Shown piece by piece: positions 31,666 to 34,249 of a DNA stretch of 34,249 nt. This DNA is from DAORHV01 sp964458645 (lineage in GTDB: Bacteria; Patescibacteriota; Gracilibacteria; Peribacterales; Peribacteraceae): the NCBI GenBank assembly GCA_964458645.1, contig CAYWJU010000016.1, positions 1 to 34,249 of the forward strand, given 5' to 3'. Below the pieces are notes generated by a model that saw only the letters and a program-made list of their open reading frames with translations, made no database searches and had not been told where the DNA came from. Position 1 is the stretch's first letter, and the number at the start of each line of letters is the position of its first letter. Position numbers and translations under genes: made by a program.

Positions 31666-31786
31666 ACAGACTATAAACGATGATACTCAGGAACGAAGCT
31701 GGCAGAATGTACCATTTCACCCCCTCTGAGGGAAGGGGCGTCTTTGCTTGCGCTTAAAGAGAGTTCATGACGTTCACCACACTTAA

Positions 31787-32533
31787 TTACCAGATTCTGC
31801 CCATCATCCAAAAGAACGGCAGTACAATTTGGAAGAACACGTACAGAAGCAGTAGCAACACCCAAAAACTGATGCCACCCCTCTTTCCCGGCTGCGCGCT
31901 ATTTGCAGTAACTGCAGACTGAAACACATCCACGGCCTCGGGATGTTTGTGTAAATACAGCTTGTAAAATATCATCGTAAGAATACTCAGCGTACCATCG
32001 ACAATTGCGGCTGCCGCCAGCACCCTAAAAAATACTGGACTCAATACAGCGTCGGCATTGTGGACGTAGATAATCGGCTGGAGCATTGCGAGGACAATCG
32101 CAATAAACGCGTAGTTGGCATAGATGATTGTATCCATGTACTTCTCTTTGCCGAGAACTTTGGACAGAACATCAACATGCAATGAGCCGAAGCCGATCAA
32201 AAAGAACGTTACGTACAGATTGCGAAGCGTTTCTGCTGCAATGAGCTTCCAAATACCAAATACCGATACGAAAAAACTGACGACGATAATGAGAAATACC
32301 GTATTGATGAAGAACGCCAAGCGAGTAAAGGTTTTGTTTTTGGTATCGTCCCAAATAAACGAAAGGCTCACAAGCGAATGCACCACAACTACAAACAAGG
32401 TCGCAAAAACCCTCCAGGTGACTTCATTGAATTCACCCAGCAGCACGGCAACTACTGCAACCAGTGCCGCCACAATTAATGAACCGATGAACGTCGAAAT
32501 ACAGAATTTTTTTACTTGAGCAAAATTGAGCAT
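31787..32533 (-). CDS. Multi-pass membrane protein, unknown family
   Basis: 248 aa with about seven hydrophobic segments: roughly residues 13-33, 42-62, 72-93, 108-125, 137-157, 165-185 and a final one after 220. The loops are short. A polar, Lys/Pro-containing stretch (about residues 195-220) precedes the last helix. No catalytic motif is visible and I do not recognise the family. A leaderless promoter (32540-32569) supports this start. The gene runs toward tRNA-Phe, about 120 nt downstream, and could be transcribed with it. The 31666-31786 interval contains a weak G/C-rich hairpin (CCCCT/AGGGG near 31721-31740) but no clear terminator. Confidence 0.7.
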   Translation of the reverse strand: MLNFAQVKKFCISTFIGSLIVAALVAVVAVLLGEFNEVTWRVFATLFVVVVHSLVSLSFIWDDTKNKTFTRLAFFINTVFLIIVVSFFVSVFGIWKLIAAETLRNLYVTFFLIGFGSLHVDVLSKVLGKEKYMDTIIYANYAFIAIVLAMLQPIIYVHNADAVLSPVFFRVLAAAAIVDGTLSILTMIFYKLYLHKHPEAVDVFQSAVTANSAQPGKRGGISFWVLLLLLYVFFQIVLPFFWMMGRIW

Positions 32534-32539
32534 GGAAGA

Positions 32540-32569
32540 ATACTACTCGATTGCCTTACAGAAGCGCAA
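32540..32569 (-). promoter_or_regulatory. Promoter TTGCGC-N18-TAGTAT, leaderless
   Basis: On the minus strand the -35 is at 32564-32569 and the -10 at 32540-32545. The -10 ends 6 nt before the ATG at 32533. The -35 is the same hexamer as at 31168-31173. Confidence 0.5.
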
Positions 32570-32596
32570 GGAAGCCTACATTACTCGTTACAATTC

Positions 32597-33133
32597 CTAC
32601 TCGTACAGCGTGTATATTTTTTCCAGTGCGTGTCGATTGTGACCTCCGCCAGGCTCTTCTTCTCCTTTTTTGTAGTGCCCGAGCATGATGCCAGCGACCA
32701 CGACCTCGTTCATTGGAAGCTTCAACAACTCATGTGCGGCTCCATGATGGAGTGACACCAAAGAGCTCCCAAGCCCGAGAGATGTTGCGCCAAGCAAAAT
32801 ATGTTCGATGGCAACCATGCATGAGTACTCCAGTTCTTTTGGATTCCAGACCGTTTCACGAGCCCCACTTTGCAAAGAACGATCCGCTGATACAAGAATA
32901 AAGACACTGGCACCTTCGATGAAGTTTCCGTAACAACACGTCTCCATTAGCTCTTTCCGCAGTTTCTGATTAAAAATCACATGGAAGTGCCACGGCTGAA
33001 GATTCTCAACGCTTGGCGCATGGCGCGCCAATTCCAAAAGCTTCAGGACTTCAGCTTTCTCCACTGGCTTTTGACCAAAGTAGCGAATGGTCCGACGATG
33101 TTCACAGAGCGCTCGAAAGTCGTCGTATTGCAT
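32597..33133 (-). CDS. Nitroreductase-family flavoprotein 2
   Basis: 178 aa from the ATG at 33133. The sequence RRTIRYFGQKPVEKAEVLKL, APSVENLQPWHFHVIF, CYGNFIEGASVFILVS, WNPKELEYSCMVAIE and VAGIMLGHYKK matches the FMN nitroreductase family and its paralogue at 30581-31138; the C-terminal YTLYE is also shared. The two probably arose by duplication and are separated by the tRNA-Phe/GIY-YIG segment and one membrane gene. In-frame ATGs at 33142 and 33145 overlap the -10 box TATGAT (33141-33146), so 33133 is the better start. The substrate is unknown. Confidence 0.88.
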   Translation of the reverse strand: MQYDDFRALCEHRRTIRYFGQKPVEKAEVLKLLELARHAPSVENLQPWHFHVIFNQKLRKELMETCCYGNFIEGASVFILVSADRSLQSGARETVWNPKELEYSCMVAIEHILLGATSLGLGSSLVSLHHGAAHELLKLPMNEVVVAGIMLGHYKKGEEEPGGGHNRHALEKIYTLYE

Positions 33134-33140
33134 AGGACGC

Positions 33141-33146
33141 ATCATA
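33141..33146 (-). promoter_or_regulatory. -10 box TATGAT, leaderless type
   Basis: On the minus strand TATGAT ends 7 nt before the ATG at 33133. The -35 is unclear. Confidence 0.4.
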
Positions 33147-33169
33147 ACTAAATTTTGTAAATATGGCTA

Positions 33170-33188
33170 CCGAGAAACACGTTCTCGG
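33170..33188 (-). terminator. Hairpin after obg
   Basis: CCGAGAA (33170-33176), five-base loop, TTCTCGG (33182-33188), seven perfect pairs, lying between the obg stop and the next promoter. The U-tract is poor. Confidence 0.5.
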
Positions 33189-33212
33189 TCTTTCGAGAAA
33201 AGCGTGATCTGT

Positions 33213-34249
33213 TTAGAGGTATTCGGAAACATCGACGGTGCCGATCAGAACTTTCGTGCCCGTACCACCGCCCAGCTTTTCCAGGGCTTTCTGCAGACCG
33301 ATGCGAGACAACACGTCGCCGAAGCGCAATACGGCACCCTGGCTGGAGAAGTCGGTCATACGCACGAACTGCTCCAAGCGCTTGCCGCTAACAACAACTG
33401 TTCCGTCGTCGCGCTTTTCAATGCGATACGCGCCCATGCGGTCGCTGAGCAAGTGCGGTTTGAGCACGGTGAGTTTTCCCTCGCGTTCAGCGATTTCCTC
33501 ATCGGTCTCGTCCATGGCAGACAGACGTTTTTCACGTTCTTCCAGTACTGCGGGAAGCAGTGCTTGCATCAGCTCCTTCGTGCCGCGGTGCGAAGCGGCC
33601 GACACCGATGCAAAGACTTCGATTTTCGATTTCTTGAGCAGTTTTACCCATGCCGCAACGTCGCCGTCGACCAAGTCGACTTTATTCAGCACCACGAACT
33701 CGCGCTTCTTGGTCAGTGACGGCGAGAATGCTTTCAGCTCGTTGCGAATCATTTTGTAGTCGGCAACCAGGTCATCGCGATTAATGTCGAGCATGTGAAT
33801 AAGGACTCCACAGCGTTCAACGTGCTTCAGGAACTGATCTCCAAGGCCTTTGCCCTCACTTGCACCCTCAATGAGGCCCGGCACATCGCACAACACGAAC
33901 TCACGGTCATAGACCTTCACGACACCCAGGTTCGGGACCAGTGTGGTGAAGTGATAATCGGCGATTTTGGGACGAGCCGATGAAACCGCTGCAATCAACG
34001 AAGACTTGCCGACGCTTGGGTAGCCGATGATGCCGACGTCGGCGACCATCTTCAGCTCCATGGCAATACTGCGCTTTTCGCCCGGCTCACCCAATTCGGC
34101 GAAATCTGGAGCCTGCCGGGTGGACGACTTGAAGTGCGCGTTGCCAAAGCCTCCTTTGCCACCGTGAGCTACGACGATTCGATCACCATGACGCTGCAAG
34201 TCTGCAATGGGGGCACCCACGCGCTTGCCGCTTACGCGATCGTATTCTG
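33213..34249 (-). CDS. obg: GTPase Obg, N-terminus outside window
   Basis: The gene runs off the right end of the window; the frame is open up to 34249, and the GTG at 34220 is internal. The visible part starts in the glycine-rich Obg fold (VAHGGKGGFGNAHFKSSTRQ), then the G domain: P-loop GYPSVGKSS, the Obg signature ARPKIADYHFTTLVPNLGVV, DVPGLIEGASEGKGLG, NKVD and SAASHRG. The C-terminal OCT domain (YRIEKRDDGTVVVSGKRLEQ, then MTDFSSQGAVLRF) is complete. Obg binds the 50S subunit and couples ribosome assembly to GTP and (p)ppGpp. A hairpin lies after the stop. Confidence 0.95.
   Translation of the reverse strand, partial: EYDRVSGKRVGAPIADLQRHGDRIVVAHGGKGGFGNAHFKSSTRQAPDFAELGEPGEKRSIAMELKMVADVGIIGYPSVGKSSLIAAVSSARPKIADYHFTTLVPNLGVVKVYDREFVLCDVPGLIEGASEGKGLGDQFLKHVERCGVLIHMLDINRDDLVADYKMIRNELKAFSPSLTKKREFVVLNKVDLVDGDVAAWVKLLKKSKIEVFASVSAASHRGTKELMQALLPAVLEEREKRLSAMDETDEEIAEREGKLTVLKPHLLSDRMGAYRIEKRDDGTVVVSGKRLEQFVRMTDFSSQGAVLRFGDVLSRIGLQKALEKLGGGTGTKVLIGTVDVSEYL

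Noticed and set aside
31511..31720. A minus-strand protein running through tRNA-Phe into the GIY-YIG start
   Set aside because: Its first part is a translation of the tRNA gene; the real start is at 31576.

Overview
The window looks like a piece of a Patescibacteria (Candidate Phyla Radiation) genome, most like the Peribacteria/Peregrinibacteria group. This is inference from gene content and style: tightly packed genes, convergent genes 2-8 nt apart, almost no Shine-Dalgarno motifs, -10 boxes lying directly in front of start codons, Ser/Thr/Pro-stalk surface proteins with Cys-rich repeats, and an orphan GIY-YIG gene beside a tRNA. TGA is an ordinary stop here, so this is not a TGA=Gly Gracilibacteria/Absconditabacteria code. 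No phylogeny could be run.

Region 1 (1-7573) is a surface-protein locus built from repeated gene pairs. Each pair has a short membrane-anchored Cys-rich protein ('A') followed 3-6 nt later by a large protein ('B') made of PGTT repeats, a Ser-rich stalk, five DUF4215 Cys repeats and a nearly identical C-terminal tail (TGPGL + hydrophobic stretch + Arg/Lys). The window holds B0 (partial), A1-B1 (interrupted by a 100-N assembly gap) and A2-B2, then a 122-aa Cys-rich anchored protein and a 25-residue one-helix peptide. tRNA-Arg(UCU) follows.

Region 2 (7900-12397) is mostly housekeeping: a Tic20/DUF4870-like membrane protein with pyrH, then frr, a PurQ-type amidotransferase with a long unassigned C-terminus overlapping a SpoU methylase, and a Pro/Ala-rich protein. 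Region 3 (12401-17119) has a membrane protein with two PilC-N-like domains, a Kazal-like lipoprotein, an M29 aminopeptidase, a DOT1-like methyltransferase and an anchored DsbA-like thiol oxidoreductase that could serve the many Cys-rich exported proteins.

Region 4 (17293-27687) is a cell-envelope block: a 2017-residue alpha-2-macroglobulin with intact thioester motif, penicillin-binding protein 1C, and an LtaS/sulfatase-fold membrane enzyme. Region 5 (27751-33145) is redox-related: an NDH-2-like flavoprotein, a small anchored protein, a D-2-hydroxyacid dehydrogenase, two paralogous nitroreductases and a multi-pass membrane protein. Between the nitroreductases lies a tRNA-Phe(GAA) whose 3' half is repeated about 0.3 kb away, the two copies flanking a frameshifted GIY-YIG gene. 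The window ends in the GTPase gene obg (partial).

The most notable signals are the modular A/B locus with its shared C-terminal signal, the tRNA-Phe/GIY-YIG cassette with a 20-bp palindrome inside the duplicated T-loop, and the genome-wide-looking leaderless promoter architecture.
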